Source of the DNA: Betaproteobacteria bacterium
GTDB lineage: Bacteria > Pseudomonadota > Gammaproteobacteria > Burkholderiales > Burkholderiaceae_E
Direction: 5' to 3'
Assembly (NCBI GenBank): GCA_016868095.1
Contig: VGHV01000103.1
Span: 1 to 7,880, forward strand
Length of the DNA stretch: 7,880 bases
Shown here one piece after another: positions 1 through 7,584 of this stretch; the stretch's first letter is position 1; each line of letters opens with the position of its first letter. A model generated the notes under the pieces. It saw nothing but the letters and a program-made list of their open reading frames with translations, had not been told where the DNA came from and made no database searches. The translations under genes were made by a program, and so were the position numbers.

Positions 1-1541
1 CCTGGCAGGTTGGCGATCTCATCGAGTTCGTAGGACGTGGTAACAAACCAGTTGGTACTCAGATCAAGCGGGTCGCCGTACTTAAAGCTTCCTTTTCCTG
101 ATTCCTTATTTCGGTTAAGCATCCAGTCCACGGTATTTTGTGGGTCCTTGTGTTGACGGTCATGCCAGGCCTGCCGCGAGCTAATGGCATAGGTGCCACC
201 GTAGTGCATGGTGCTTTCCCCTTTAATGCGACCATCGGAAAGCATCACCATGCGGCTTAACACACGAACCCCGTCTCGGGTCGATGCCTGGGGTGGGGTT
301 CGCTTGAGTTCCCCGGTGGCGGTGATGATGACCGGCTTATTACTGTCGCCAGTTGGGAGGGTACCTACGGCTGCAAACTGCGCGGTGGAATCCACATAAA
401 GATCAAGCGAGGGGACATAGGTAATCACATGATTGATCGGGTTGGACACTGCGAGTTCGGGAAGCCTGTAGGCGTCGCCCAAGTTAATGAGGGCAGGCGA
501 ACTTTCAATGCCTACCGCACGCAACATGGCTTCAAGCAAGGCAACGTGGTCTTTGCAATCGCCATATCGTGTGGCAAAGATCTCGGTGGCTTTGCGCGGC
601 ACAAAGCCGCCCGCACCGACATACACACCCAGGTATCGAATGTGTTGGGCCACCCAATCGTGAAGGATGCGCAGCTTGTCGCGATCACTGCCAGCCTTGG
701 CGGTTAATGATTGAGCAAGCGTTTTAATCGCTTCATCGGCTTCACTGTGAGGCCGTGAGCGTGCCTGATAGGCTTTTCCCAGTGCGCCCCAATCGGCAAA
801 GCTCGTCGCACCAATCCAGGCTGCGAAGTCAGTGATATCGACCTCATCGCGCTCACGGGCGATCGCAACAGGCTGCACCACTGAAAACTCATAACGTATC
901 GAACCCTGTGGATCATCAGGCTGCGCAGGCACCTGTCCACCGCTTATGCGAAAGCCTTGGAGCTTTTTTAGCAAAGCCTCGCCCTGATGGGACTTAGCCG
1001 CTACCTTAATTGGAAGCTTGGGGTCGTGGACCAGCGTGAAACGATAGTCAAGCTGAGGAATCGCAGGCGAGAAAAACTCGCCGATGAAAAAGTGCCCCGG
1101 AAAGTAGGGCGTGTGGTGATGATTGTCGAGCCGCACATAAAGCTTGCTGCCGATGGCAACCTGGGGAAAGATCACAATCTTTTGCTTGCGATCGCTAAAA
1201 ATCCGGCCATCGTCGTCATCGGCCACATCTTGGGTGCGGATCTGATCGGCGGGCACGACAATCCTCGTGCCATCAGGCATTTCGGTGTAGGCCTCAAGAA
1301 TCTCAACGGTCTCAAGCGATCCCACATAGCCAAAGCGCTGCTCGCCTTCTTTCTCAACGCCTGTGGGCGTGTCGATGCGAATCACTCGCTCCATTTGATA
1401 GCGGTTTGAGCCATCGGCTTTTACATCCACCCGAATGTGCTCTTTGAGCACGGTATAGGACGGCTTGTACTGGGCAAGCGCAAACCCAGGTCCAAGCAAG
1501 AAGAGAAGCAGGCCGATAAATCGAGTAAGGAGTAGATGCAT
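1..1541 (-). CDS. Secreted DUF3857/transglutaminase-like protein, C-terminus beyond the window
   Basis: The minus strand is open from ATG 1541 to the left edge, giving 513 residues. Residues 1-23 form a signal peptide: an Arg, a Leu-rich core and an Ala-Leu-Ala cleavage site before Gln24. Residues about 35-225 resemble the beta-rich DUF3857 domain. Residues about 265-390 are a transglutaminase/protease-like core with Cys329 in YGDCKD, His371 in NPINHVITY and Asp384 in YVDST, so the papain-type triad is intact. Family members are usually around 600-700 residues, so roughly 100 or more are missing off the window. An in-frame TGA lies five codons upstream, and no other ATG precedes the signal peptide, so this start is the only good one. 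It has no clear Shine-Dalgarno sequence. The product should be periplasmic or envelope-associated; its substrate is unknown (peptide bond cleavage or cross-linking are both possible). It is transcribed away from the uptake cluster and probably unrelated to it. Confidence 0.88.
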   Translation of the reverse strand, partial: MHLLLTRFIGLLLFLLGPGFALAQYKPSYTVLKEHIRVDVKADGSNRYQMERVIRIDTPTGVEKEGEQRFGYVGSLETVEILEAYTEMPDGTRIVVPADQIRTQDVADDDDGRIFSDRKQKIVIFPQVAIGSKLYVRLDNHHHTPYFPGHFFIGEFFSPAIPQLDYRFTLVHDPKLPIKVAAKSHQGEALLKKLQGFRISGGQVPAQPDDPQGSIRYEFSVVQPVAIARERDEVDITDFAAWIGATSFADWGALGKAYQARSRPHSEADEAIKTLAQSLTAKAGSDRDKLRILHDWVAQHIRYLGVYVGAGGFVPRKATEIFATRYGDCKDHVALLEAMLRAVGIESSPALINLGDAYRLPELAVSNPINHVITYVPSLDLYVDSTAQFAAVGTLPTGDSNKPVIITATGELKRTPPQASTRDGVRVLSRMVMLSDGRIKGESTMHYGGTYAISSRQAWHDRQHKDPQNTVDWMLNRNKESGKGSFKYGDPLDLSTNWFVTTSYELDEIANLP

Positions 1542-1554
1542 GGGGCTAAGGATA

Positions 1555-1584
1555 ATTCAACTCTGCCATTCAAATTGCTGTTAA
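1555..1584 (-). promoter_or_regulatory. Possible sigma70 promoter for the transglutaminase-like gene
   Basis: On the minus strand TTAACA (1584-1579) resembles a -35 box. TTGAAT (1560-1555) matches four of six -10 positions. The spacer is 18 bp. Transcription would start only a few bases before ATG 1541, giving a very short or absent leader, which fits the lack of a Shine-Dalgarno sequence. This is a pattern match only. Confidence 0.28.
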
Positions 1585-1673
1585 TGGTATTGCTACAGGT
1601 TTAAGGACTTCTGGTTAGCCTTGCCAATCCTCGTTCGAGCATCGACAATAGGTCTAGTCTGGATGGATGCGAT

Positions 1674-1678
1674 GGAGG
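1674..1678 (+). promoter_or_regulatory. Shine-Dalgarno site that sets the dioxygenase start
   Basis: GGAGG lies 8 nt before ATG 1687, near-ideal spacing. It favours ATG 1687 over the in-frame upstream candidates TTG 1621, ATG 1663 and ATG 1672. The protein then begins MKLTDQQINHY, the usual opening of short PhyH proteins. Confidence 0.75.
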
Positions 1679-1686
1679 CGGTTCGG

Positions 1687-2514
1687 ATGAAATTAACTGA
1701 TCAGCAGATCAATCATTACCACGGCGCAGGGTTTGTGCCCGCAATTGATGTCATGGATCCGAGCGAGGCCTTATCAATCAGACAAGCATTAGAGTGTTTT
1801 GAAACTCAGCAAGGTGGAAGCCTCAAAGCGAGTCAGCGTAGTCGGGCATTCTTACTTTTCAAATGGCTCGACGAATTAATTAGAGATCCTCGAGTGCTTG
1901 ACCCTGTCGAGCAGCTGATTGGGCCCAATATCTTGTGCTGGAGTACGATTTTTTGGATCAAAGATGCAGGCTCGAGGCAGTTTGTTGATTGGCATCAGGA
2001 CAATACGTATTGGGGGCTTTCAAGTCGAAAAGTGCTTACCGCCTGGTTTGCAATTTCAGATGCCAGCGAGGAAGCTGGGTGCATGTCGGTAATACCAGGT
2101 ACCCATCTTGGAGAAACCTTCGACCATGAAGACACTTACGATCCCGATAACATGTTAACGCGCGGCCAAAGGATTAGCGCCTTGAATAAGGCTGCAGCTG
2201 TTGCAATGCCGCTGAAGGCAGGTCAGATGTCCATTCACAACTATTGTCTTGCGCATGGCTCAGGGCCAAATTTGTCGAGTGATCGTCGTATGGGTGTATC
2301 GATGCATTTTCTGCCTCCTGATGCCAAACAAACGGTGACTCAATGGGATTGCGCTGCGCTTGTCAGAGGTGAGGATGCTTATCTTCATTTTGTTCATGCA
2401 CCGCGGCCGAGCTTCGATATGGATCCCGTGGCGGTAGCGTTTCATGAGCAAGCCTCGGGGGCGATGCGCGAAGTGCTATATGCCGGTGCAACGCAGCATT
2501 TGGCGCGCCTGTAG
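1687..2514 (+). CDS. Phytanoyl-CoA dioxygenase (PhyH) family Fe(II)/2-oxoglutarate oxygenase
   Basis: This is a 275-residue protein, a normal length for bacterial PhyH oxygenases. The iron-binding facial triad is visible: His103 and Asp105 in FVDWHQD, and distal His190 in CLAHGSGPN. Arg200/Arg201 follow at the spacing expected for the 2-oxoglutarate carboxylate-binding Arg. The segment 128-140 (EEAGCMSVIPGTH) matches the family's Gly-Cys-x-x-x-Ile-Pro-Gly-x-His turn. The intact HxD argues for hydroxylation or oxidative demethylation rather than halogenation, since halogenases replace the Asp. It lacks the signature regions I would expect of ectoine hydroxylase. It is cytoplasmic, with no signal peptide. 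It is the first gene of the cluster, 9 bp ahead of the aminotransferase, so it probably acts on the imported compound or a product of it. The substrate is unknown; the family name does not imply phytanoyl-CoA. Confidence 0.9.
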   Translation: MKLTDQQINHYHGAGFVPAIDVMDPSEALSIRQALECFETQQGGSLKASQRSRAFLLFKWLDELIRDPRVLDPVEQLIGPNILCWSTIFWIKDAGSRQFVDWHQDNTYWGLSSRKVLTAWFAISDASEEAGCMSVIPGTHLGETFDHEDTYDPDNMLTRGQRISALNKAAAVAMPLKAGQMSIHNYCLAHGSGPNLSSDRRMGVSMHFLPPDAKQTVTQWDCAALVRGEDAYLHFVHAPRPSFDMDPVAVAFHEQASGAMREVLYAGATQHLARL

Positions 2515-2523
2515 CGTGAAGAC

Positions 2524-3867
2524 ATGAGTAATTCCCACGTCATTCATCGTCATCTGCATCAAACGCCGCCGATAGCCGTGAGCGGTGATGGTTGCTGGTT
2601 AGTCGATCAACAGGGGCGCCGCTATCTTGACGCTTCGGGCGGTGCGGCGGTTTCCTGCCTCGGACATGGCCATCCTGCTGTGATCGCTGCAATGCACGCA
2701 CAGATTGATCGTTTAGCTTTTGCGCATACCGGTTTTTTCACCTCCGATGTGGCTGAAGAACTCGCATCGAATCTGGTGCGGCACGCGCCGGAGGGCATCA
2801 GCCATGCTTACTTTGTGAGCGGAGGTTCTGAAGCGATTGAGGCTGCCTTGAAGATGGCGCGTCAGTACTATCTCGAAATCGGTCAGCCTCAGCGTAAGCA
2901 CTTCATCGCTAGAAGGCAAAGCTATCATGGCAATACGCTAGGCGCGCTTGCGGTCGGTGGTAATGCTTGGCGTCGTGAGCCCTTTGCACCGATTCTGATG
3001 CAGGTATCGCATGTATCTGCCTGCTATCCCTATCGTGAACAGCGCACAAACGAGAGCGACCAAGATTATGGGCAACGCCTCGCCGATGAACTTGAGGCAA
3101 CCATCCTCAGTTATGGATCGGATAGCATTATCGCTTTCGTAGCGGAAACCGTTGGTGGCGCAACGGCTGGCGTACTTACTCCGGTTCCAGGTTATTTTCA
3201 AGCGATCCGAAAGGTTTGCGATCGATATGGTATTTTGCTCATCCTTGACGAAGTCATGTGCGGCATGGGTAGGACTGGAAGTCTCCATGCCTGCGAGCAG
3301 GAGGGCGTGAGTCCTGATTTGCTTGTGATCGCAAAAGGACTAGGCGGAGGCTATCAACCGATTGGTGCTGTGCTTGCGCAAGAACGAATTGTCAACGCGA
3401 TGTCGACCGGTTCGGGTTTTTTTCAACATGGGCATACGTATCTGGGACACCCCATTGCCTGCGCCGCTGCGCTAGCCGTGCAAAAGGTTATTCAGCAAGA
3501 GCAACTTGTTGATCGGGTTAGCGAATTGGGGAAAGTTTTTGAGCAAATGCTCCATCAGGCCTTCGATGCTCACCCTCAGGTCGGTGAGATTCGGGGCCGC
3601 GGCTTTTTTTGGGGCATTGAGCTCGTCGAGGATCGACAAAGCAAAGCGAGCTTCGACCCTAAGCAGCGTTTGCATGCAACAATCAAGCGCGAGGCAATGT
3701 CGCGAGGGCTCATGGTTTATCCGATGGGTGGCACGGTTGACGGACATCGAGGTGATCATGTTCTTGTTGCGCCGCCGTTTATTGCGCTCGAGTCTGAGCT
3801 TGAGCTTGTTGTGCAAAAGCTCAGCGAGGCAATCGACGCTTCGCTTGAGTCGTTACTATTTATATAA
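2524..3867 (+). CDS. Class III PLP-dependent aminotransferase (aspartate aminotransferase family)
   Basis: At 447 residues this is a full-length fold-type I, class III (omega-amino acid type) aminotransferase. Visible landmarks are the PLP phosphate-binding loop SGGSEA (99-104), YHG (134-136) stacking on the cofactor, LDEV with Asp242 that contacts the pyridine nitrogen, Lys271 in [14 protein letters not shown] forming the Schiff base, and [15 protein letters not shown] (304-318) of the small-domain hinge. The C-terminal domain contains [11 protein letters not shown] (357-367). All key residues are present, so it should be active. It would transfer an amino group from an amine or omega-amino acid to pyruvate or 2-oxoglutarate; taurine-, beta-alanine- and diamine-acting relatives share this look, so the substrate is open. 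Only 9 bp separate it from the dioxygenase stop. Its own ribosome site is weak (GAAGA almost abutting ATG 2524), suggesting translational coupling. Confidence 0.93.
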   Translation: MSNSHVIHRHLHQTPPIAVSGDGCWLVDQQGRRYLDASGGAAVSCLGHGHPAVIAAMHAQIDRLAFAHTGFFTSDVAEELASNLVRHAPEGISHAYFVSGGSEAIEAALKMARQYYLEIGQPQRKHFIARRQSYHGNTLGALAVGGNAWRREPFAPILMQVSHVSACYPYREQRTNESDQDYGQRLADELEATILSYGSDSIIAFVAETVGGATAGVLTPVPGYFQAIRKVCDRYGILLILDEVMCGMGRTGSLHACEQEGVSPDLLVIAKGLGGGYQPIGAVLAQERIVNAMSTGSGFFQHGHTYLGHPIACAAALAVQKVIQQEQLVDRVSELGKVFEQMLHQAFDAHPQVGEIRGRGFFWGIELVEDRQSKASFDPKQRLHATIKREAMSRGLMVYPMGGTVDGHRGDHVLVAPPFIALESELELVVQKLSEAIDASLESLLFI

Positions 3868-3870
3868 GGA
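3866..3870 (+). promoter_or_regulatory. Shine-Dalgarno site of the TAXI binding protein
   Basis: AAGGA overlaps the aminotransferase TAA stop and lies 10 nt before ATG 3881. This supports 3881 as the start, since the frame itself is open much further upstream inside the aminotransferase gene. It also ties the two genes closely together. Confidence 0.65.
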
Positions 3871-3880
3871 ACTATTGGAC

Positions 3881-4861
3881 ATGATTAAAAAGTCACTTAC
3901 TTTTGCTGCAGCTTCAGTGATCGGACTGTCAGCCGCAATGTTTGGCTCGGTGAGTCTTGCTCAGCAAAAATTCGTAACGATCGGGACAGGTGGCGTGACC
4001 GGTGTTTACTACGCAGCTGGGGGGGCAATATGTCGACTGGTCAACAAGGACAGGGCAAAGCACAACATCCGCTGTTCTGTGGAGTCGACCGGAGGATCGG
4101 TCTTCAATGTCAACACGATTAAAGCTGGCGAGCTTGACCTGGGCTTTACCCAATCAGATGTTCAATACAACGCATTTAAAGGCGATGTTCAGTTCAAAAG
4201 CGCTGGCGCCTACGCTGATCTACGCGCTGTTTTTTCTGTACACCCTGAGCCTTTCACAGTTCTCGCGCGCAAGGAGCTCAATGCGAAAACGCTGCAAGAC
4301 TTAAAAGGGAAGCGGTTCAATGTGGGTAACCCTGGTTCTGGTACGAGAGCTTCCATGGAAGAGTTGCTGCTTGCCATGGGTTGGAAGCTGACTGATTTTT
4401 CACTTGCTGCCGAACTCAAAGCTGATGAGCACGGTCCGGCCCTTTGTGACGGCAAGATTGATGGCTTTTTCTATGGCGTTGGTCACCCTAGTGCCAATAT
4501 TCAGGATCCAACGACAACTTGTGGCGCTAAGCTGGTATCGGTGACAGGCCCTGCAGTCGACAAACTCTTGGCCTCAAAACCGTACTATGCCAAAGCCAGC
4601 ATTCCGGGTGGCTTGTACCCAAACAACCCCGACGGTGCCCAGACTTACGGCGTATTAGCTACCGTTGTCGTCTCTGCCAAAACACCAGCCGACACCGTTT
4701 ATCAGGTGGTGAAGGCGGTGTTCGATAATTTCGATGAGTTTAAAAAGCTCCATCCAGCGCTGGCACATCTGAAGCCCGAACAGATGATCAAGGATGGCCT
4801 GTCTGCCCCCTTGCACGAAGGTGCGTTGCGTTACTACAAGGAGAAGGGCTGGGTCAAGTAA
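3881..4861 (+). CDS. TAXI-family TRAP transporter solute-binding protein
   Basis: This is a 326-residue periplasmic binding protein. A Lys-rich start, a hydrophobic stretch (7-26) and Ser-Leu-Ala before Gln28 form a signal peptide. The TAXI signature [17 protein letters not shown] spans 35-51, near the mature N-terminus. ESTGGS (68-73) and GNPGSGTR (149-156) are typical ligand-pocket loops, and the C-terminus (about 290-325) has the [12 protein letters not shown] and [14 protein letters not shown] blocks. Four cysteines (51, 65, 189, 214) could form two disulfides, plausible in the periplasm. It captures the solute and delivers it to the fused membrane protein encoded 80 bp downstream. Few TAXI ligands are known (glutamate/glutamine was proposed from a Thermus structure), so the ligand cannot be assigned. 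The hairpin after its stop may allow it to be made in excess of the permease. Confidence 0.95.
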   Translation: MIKKSLTFAAASVIGLSAAMFGSVSLAQQKFVTIGTGGVTGVYYAAGGAICRLVNKDRAKHNIRCSVESTGGSVFNVNTIKAGELDLGFTQSDVQYNAFKGDVQFKSAGAYADLRAVFSVHPEPFTVLARKELNAKTLQDLKGKRFNVGNPGSGTRASMEELLLAMGWKLTDFSLAAELKADEHGPALCDGKIDGFFYGVGHPSANIQDPTTTCGAKLVSVTGPAVDKLLASKPYYAKASIPGGLYPNNPDGAQTYGVLATVVVSAKTPADTVYQVVKAVFDNFDEFKKLHPALAHLKPEQMIKDGLSAPLHEGALRYYKEKGWVK

Positions 4862-4885
4862 GAAGCGCTTGCTTTGCATGCTGAT

Positions 4886-4910
4886 AGGGCGAAGATTGCT
4901 TCGCCCTTTT
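4886..4910 (+). terminator. Intrinsic-terminator-like hairpin between binding protein and permease
   Basis: AGGGCGAAG (4886-4894) and CTTCGCCCT (4899-4907) form a perfect 9-bp, GC-rich stem with a 4-nt loop ATTG, followed by TTTT then CGTTT. The arms can extend with CTGATA (4881-4886) against TATCAG (4915-4920) across the T tract; the shared A4886 and the unpaired T tract make the two forms partly competing. It sits 25 nt after the binding-protein stop and 32 nt before the permease start. Partial termination here would lower permease mRNA relative to binding protein. Confidence 0.8.
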
Positions 4911-4941
4911 CGTTTATCAGGTACCAGGTTATGAGACGCTG

Positions 4942-7506
4942 ATGGCTTCAGATATCGAGAAAGCGCCCGAGGCTTTGCAACGCCTTGTCGCTCAAGCTGA
5001 CACTGGCGGCAGAAATCCTTCTGAAGCTGTCAAGCGATTTGTCATGCTGATCTGCCTTCTTTGGGCAATGTTTCAGTTTTGGTACGCATCGCCGCTGCCT
5101 TTTGCGCTCGGCTTTGGCGTGCTAAACGATACGGAGGCGCGTTCGATTCATTTGGGCTTTGCGCTTTTTCTTGGGTTCTTGCTTTGGCCGTTCTCAAGCC
5201 GCTCGCAGACGGATCGCGTTCCATGGTTTGACTGGCTCTTTGCGATCCTGGCATGTTTTGCAGGCGCGTATTTGCTGATCTTTTATAGCGAACTCGCAAC
5301 CCGACCCGGACAGCCGACAGGCTTTGATGTGTTAACGGCAAGTCTTGGACTTTTGCTATTGCTCGAAGCAACCCGGCGGGCAGTGGGTTTACCGATGGCC
5401 TTACTGGCACTGCTCTTTATCGCTTACGCAATGGCAGGTCCCTGGATGCCTGAGGTCTTACAACATAAAGGAGCATCACTCAATCGCTTGATCTCCCACA
5501 TGTGGTTAACCACCGAGGGGGTATATGGCATCGCACTTGGGGTGTCGACGAGTGCTATTTTTATCTATGTCTTGTTCGGTGCGCTACTGGATCGCGCAGG
5601 CGGTGGCAATTACATGATGCAAGTAAGTTTCGCTGCTCTTGGCCATCTTCGTGGAGGACCCGCTAAGGTCGCGGTGATTTCGTCAGCACTCAACGGCATG
5701 ATCTCAGGGTCTTCCGTTTCGAATGTAGTCTCTGGGGGGATTTTCACTATCCCCTTGATGAAAAAGGCAGGATATGGCGGTGTAAAAGCAGGTGCCATAG
5801 AAACGATGAGTTCGGTGAACGGACAAATCATGCCGCCGGTGATGGGAGCCGCCGCCTTTTTAATGGTTGAGTACGTTGGCATCCCTTACGCTGAGATCGT
5901 TAAACACGCTCTTTTGCCAGCAATATTGTCCTATCTCGGATTGTTCTACATTGTTCATCTTGAGGCTTTGAAGCTGGGCATGCAGCCGATCGTCAAAAGG
6001 GAATATCGGCCGCGATATCAGCGGTGGATTCGCGTTGGCATCGGGGTCTCGGGTTCGGTGATTCTAATTGCAATACTTTATTACGCTTTAGCGTTTATAA
6101 AATACTTACTTGGACATTTCGCGATTTGGGGAGCAGCATTGTTTATGCTGCTGATCTATTTGATGGCGATAAACCAAGCGGCGAGATCGCAAGCCTTGCC
6201 TCAGGATATCGATATTGATAATCCACAAGTACTCGACACTTGGACGACGGTAAAAGCTGGGCTTCATTATTTGCTCCCAATAGGCACTTTGATTTGGTGT
6301 CTGATGATTGAAGAGCTTTCGCCCTCGCTATCGGCCTTCTGGGCTGTTGTTGTACTTATAACTTTAATGATCACTCAAAAGCCCTGTATGGCTTTGATTA
6401 GAAAAGAACCTATGCTGCCAACGTGGCGAGAGGGCTTGCATGACCTTGTTGGTGGCTTTCATGATGGCGCCAGAAACATGGTGGGTATCGGTATTGCAAC
6501 GGCTACTGCAGGCATTATTGTAGGTGGCATAACGCTTACCGGCTTAGGTTTGCGAATGACCGACTTTGTTGAAGCGGTCGCTCAGGGGAATGTTTTGATA
6601 ATGCTATTGTTTATAGCATTTGTCTGTCTCGTGCTCGGGCTTGGTGTGCCGACAACAGCAAATTATGTGTTGGTAGCGACCTTGATGGCTCCTGTTGTGG
6701 TCGAGCTTGGCGCGCAAAGTGGTCTAGTGATTCCCTTAATCGCCGTGCACTTATTTGTTTTTTATTACGGTATTATGGGCGACATAACGCCTCCCGTTGG
6801 GTTAGCGACCTTCGCCGCCGCAGCGATTTCCGGTGAGGATGCTATCAAGACCGGTATGCAAGGCGCACGCTATGCGCTGCGCACCGTCATACTGCCTTTC
6901 ATCTGGATCTTCAATCCACAACTTCTATTGATCGATGTTAACGATGCGTGGGAGTTAATACGCGTTGTCGCTGCATGTAGCCTCGCGATGCTTGTCTTTG
7001 GCGCCATTAGCATGAACTGGTTTCGCGTTAAGAATCGCTTGTGGGAAAACTTACTCTTAAGTGTGGCTGTTATTCTTTTATTTCGTCCAGACTTAATCAT
7101 GAATCAACTCAAGCCACCTCTCGTTGAGCGAGAGGTCTCAAGCGTTTATGAAGTCGTGCAACACGCCAGCGACGATTCTCGCTTGGTCTTTGTCATTCGG
7201 GGGATGAATCTTGAGGGTGCGGACATTACAAAAACGCTTGCTTTAAATCTTGGGGTAGGTACTGAAGATGGACGCAAACGACTTTCAAGCGCAGGAATAC
7301 AACTCATGTCGCTAGGGGGACAAAGCCAGATTAGCGCTGTCCGATTCGGATCCCAGGCTCAAAAGGCAGGATTCGAGCAGGGATGGGAGGTTGTTTCAAT
7401 CATGGTTCCAGCAGAGCGTCCGACGCCTCATTGGTTTTATCTGCCAGCACTGCTTTTGGTTTTGGTCGTGTGGTTTTCGCAAGGGTTTCGAATGCGGCGT
7501 CCCTGA
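4942..7506 (+). CDS. TRAP transporter fused membrane subunit (DctQ-DctM type) with DUF3394-like C-terminus
   Basis: This 854-residue polytopic inner-membrane protein has the usual length for fused TRAP permeases that pair with TAXI proteins. Residues 31-165 hold about four helices corresponding to the small DctQ subunit. Residues about 190-660 are the large DctM transport domain, with SGSSVSNVVSGGIFTIP (255-271), QIMPPVMGAAAFL (295-307), GLGVPTTANY (566-575) and GDITPPVG (613-620), the repeated re-entrant-loop signatures of the family. Residues about 670-854 match the DUF3394-type tail: helices near 672-715, a soluble part (720-827) that includes a PDZ-like stretch, then a last helix at 832-847 and a basic end. 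It should import the solute delivered by the TAXI protein, driven by Na+ or H+. ATG 4942 has only a weak ribosome site (GAGA, 4933-4936), and the gene lies behind a terminator-like hairpin, so expression is probably lower than that of the binding protein. Confidence 0.95.
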   Translation: MASDIEKAPEALQRLVAQADTGGRNPSEAVKRFVMLICLLWAMFQFWYASPLPFALGFGVLNDTEARSIHLGFALFLGFLLWPFSSRSQTDRVPWFDWLFAILACFAGAYLLIFYSELATRPGQPTGFDVLTASLGLLLLLEATRRAVGLPMALLALLFIAYAMAGPWMPEVLQHKGASLNRLISHMWLTTEGVYGIALGVSTSAIFIYVLFGALLDRAGGGNYMMQVSFAALGHLRGGPAKVAVISSALNGMISGSSVSNVVSGGIFTIPLMKKAGYGGVKAGAIETMSSVNGQIMPPVMGAAAFLMVEYVGIPYAEIVKHALLPAILSYLGLFYIVHLEALKLGMQPIVKREYRPRYQRWIRVGIGVSGSVILIAILYYALAFIKYLLGHFAIWGAALFMLLIYLMAINQAARSQALPQDIDIDNPQVLDTWTTVKAGLHYLLPIGTLIWCLMIEELSPSLSAFWAVVVLITLMITQKPCMALIRKEPMLPTWREGLHDLVGGFHDGARNMVGIGIATATAGIIVGGITLTGLGLRMTDFVEAVAQGNVLIMLLFIAFVCLVLGLGVPTTANYVLVATLMAPVVVELGAQSGLVIPLIAVHLFVFYYGIMGDITPPVGLATFAAAAISGEDAIKTGMQGARYALRTVILPFIWIFNPQLLLIDVNDAWELIRVVAACSLAMLVFGAISMNWFRVKNRLWENLLLSVAVILLFRPDLIMNQLKPPLVEREVSSVYEVVQHASDDSRLVFVIRGMNLEGADITKTLALNLGVGTEDGRKRLSSAGIQLMSLGGQSQISAVRFGSQAQKAGFEQGWEVVSIMVPAERPTPHWFYLPALLLVLVVWFSQGFRMRRP

Positions 7507-7535
7507 CGGCAGGTAGCCTCTGAAACAAAGTCGGA

Positions 7536-7560
7536 TTCGTAGGTCACGCGGACCTTCGAA
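7536..7560 (+). other. Imperfect hairpin after the permease gene
   Basis: TTCG-T-AGGTC (7536-7545) pairs with GACCT-T-CGAA (7551-7560): nine base pairs with one T-T mismatch and a 5-nt loop. It starts 30 nt after the permease stop but has no T tract, so it is not a clear intrinsic terminator. It could stabilise the mRNA end or be chance, and it overlaps the decayed regulator remnant. Confidence 0.3.
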
Positions 7561-7584
7561 GTAGCTGGCATCGGCGGGTGCAAT

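Larger units (their letters stand above)
1542..1686. other. Divergent intergenic region
   Basis: This stretch separates the minus-strand transglutaminase-like gene from the plus-strand cluster, so promoters for both should lie here. ATTGCT occurs twice in direct orientation (1574-1579 and 1589-1594) with a 15-bp period. No convincing plus-strand -35/-10 pair was found; TTGCTG (1575) with TTTAAG (1600) has a poor 19-bp spacer. The dioxygenase frame is open back to TTG 1621, but those 22 codons look non-coding and lack a well-placed ribosome binding site. Confidence 0.5.

Noticed and set aside
987..1409. Plus-strand 140-residue open frame
   Set aside because: It is antisense to the transglutaminase-like gene, whose minus-strand frame shows a signal peptide and full catalytic triad. 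The plus-strand protein has no recognisable motif.
1621..1686. TTG start giving a longer dioxygenase
   Set aside because: The extra 22 residues do not look like PhyH sequence, and GGAGG is ideally placed for ATG 1687.
2938..3816. Minus-strand open frames of 114 and 116 residues inside the aminotransferase
   Set aside because: Both lie opposite a fully conserved aminotransferase and show no family features.
1687..3867. Ectoine hydroxylase plus diaminobutyrate aminotransferase reading of the enzyme pair
   Set aside because: The dioxygenase lacks the ectoine hydroxylase signature I would expect, the transporter is TAXI rather than the DctP type used for ectoine, and no ectoine hydrolase or deacetylase is present.
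3506..3880. Upstream extension of the TAXI frame
   Set aside because: It lies wholly inside the aminotransferase gene. ATG 3881 has a ribosome site and begins a proper signal peptide.
5042..5410. Minus-strand 122-residue open frame inside the permease
   Set aside because: It is antisense to conserved membrane segments of the fused TRAP protein, with a low-complexity, Arg/Ser/Ala-rich product and no ribosome site.
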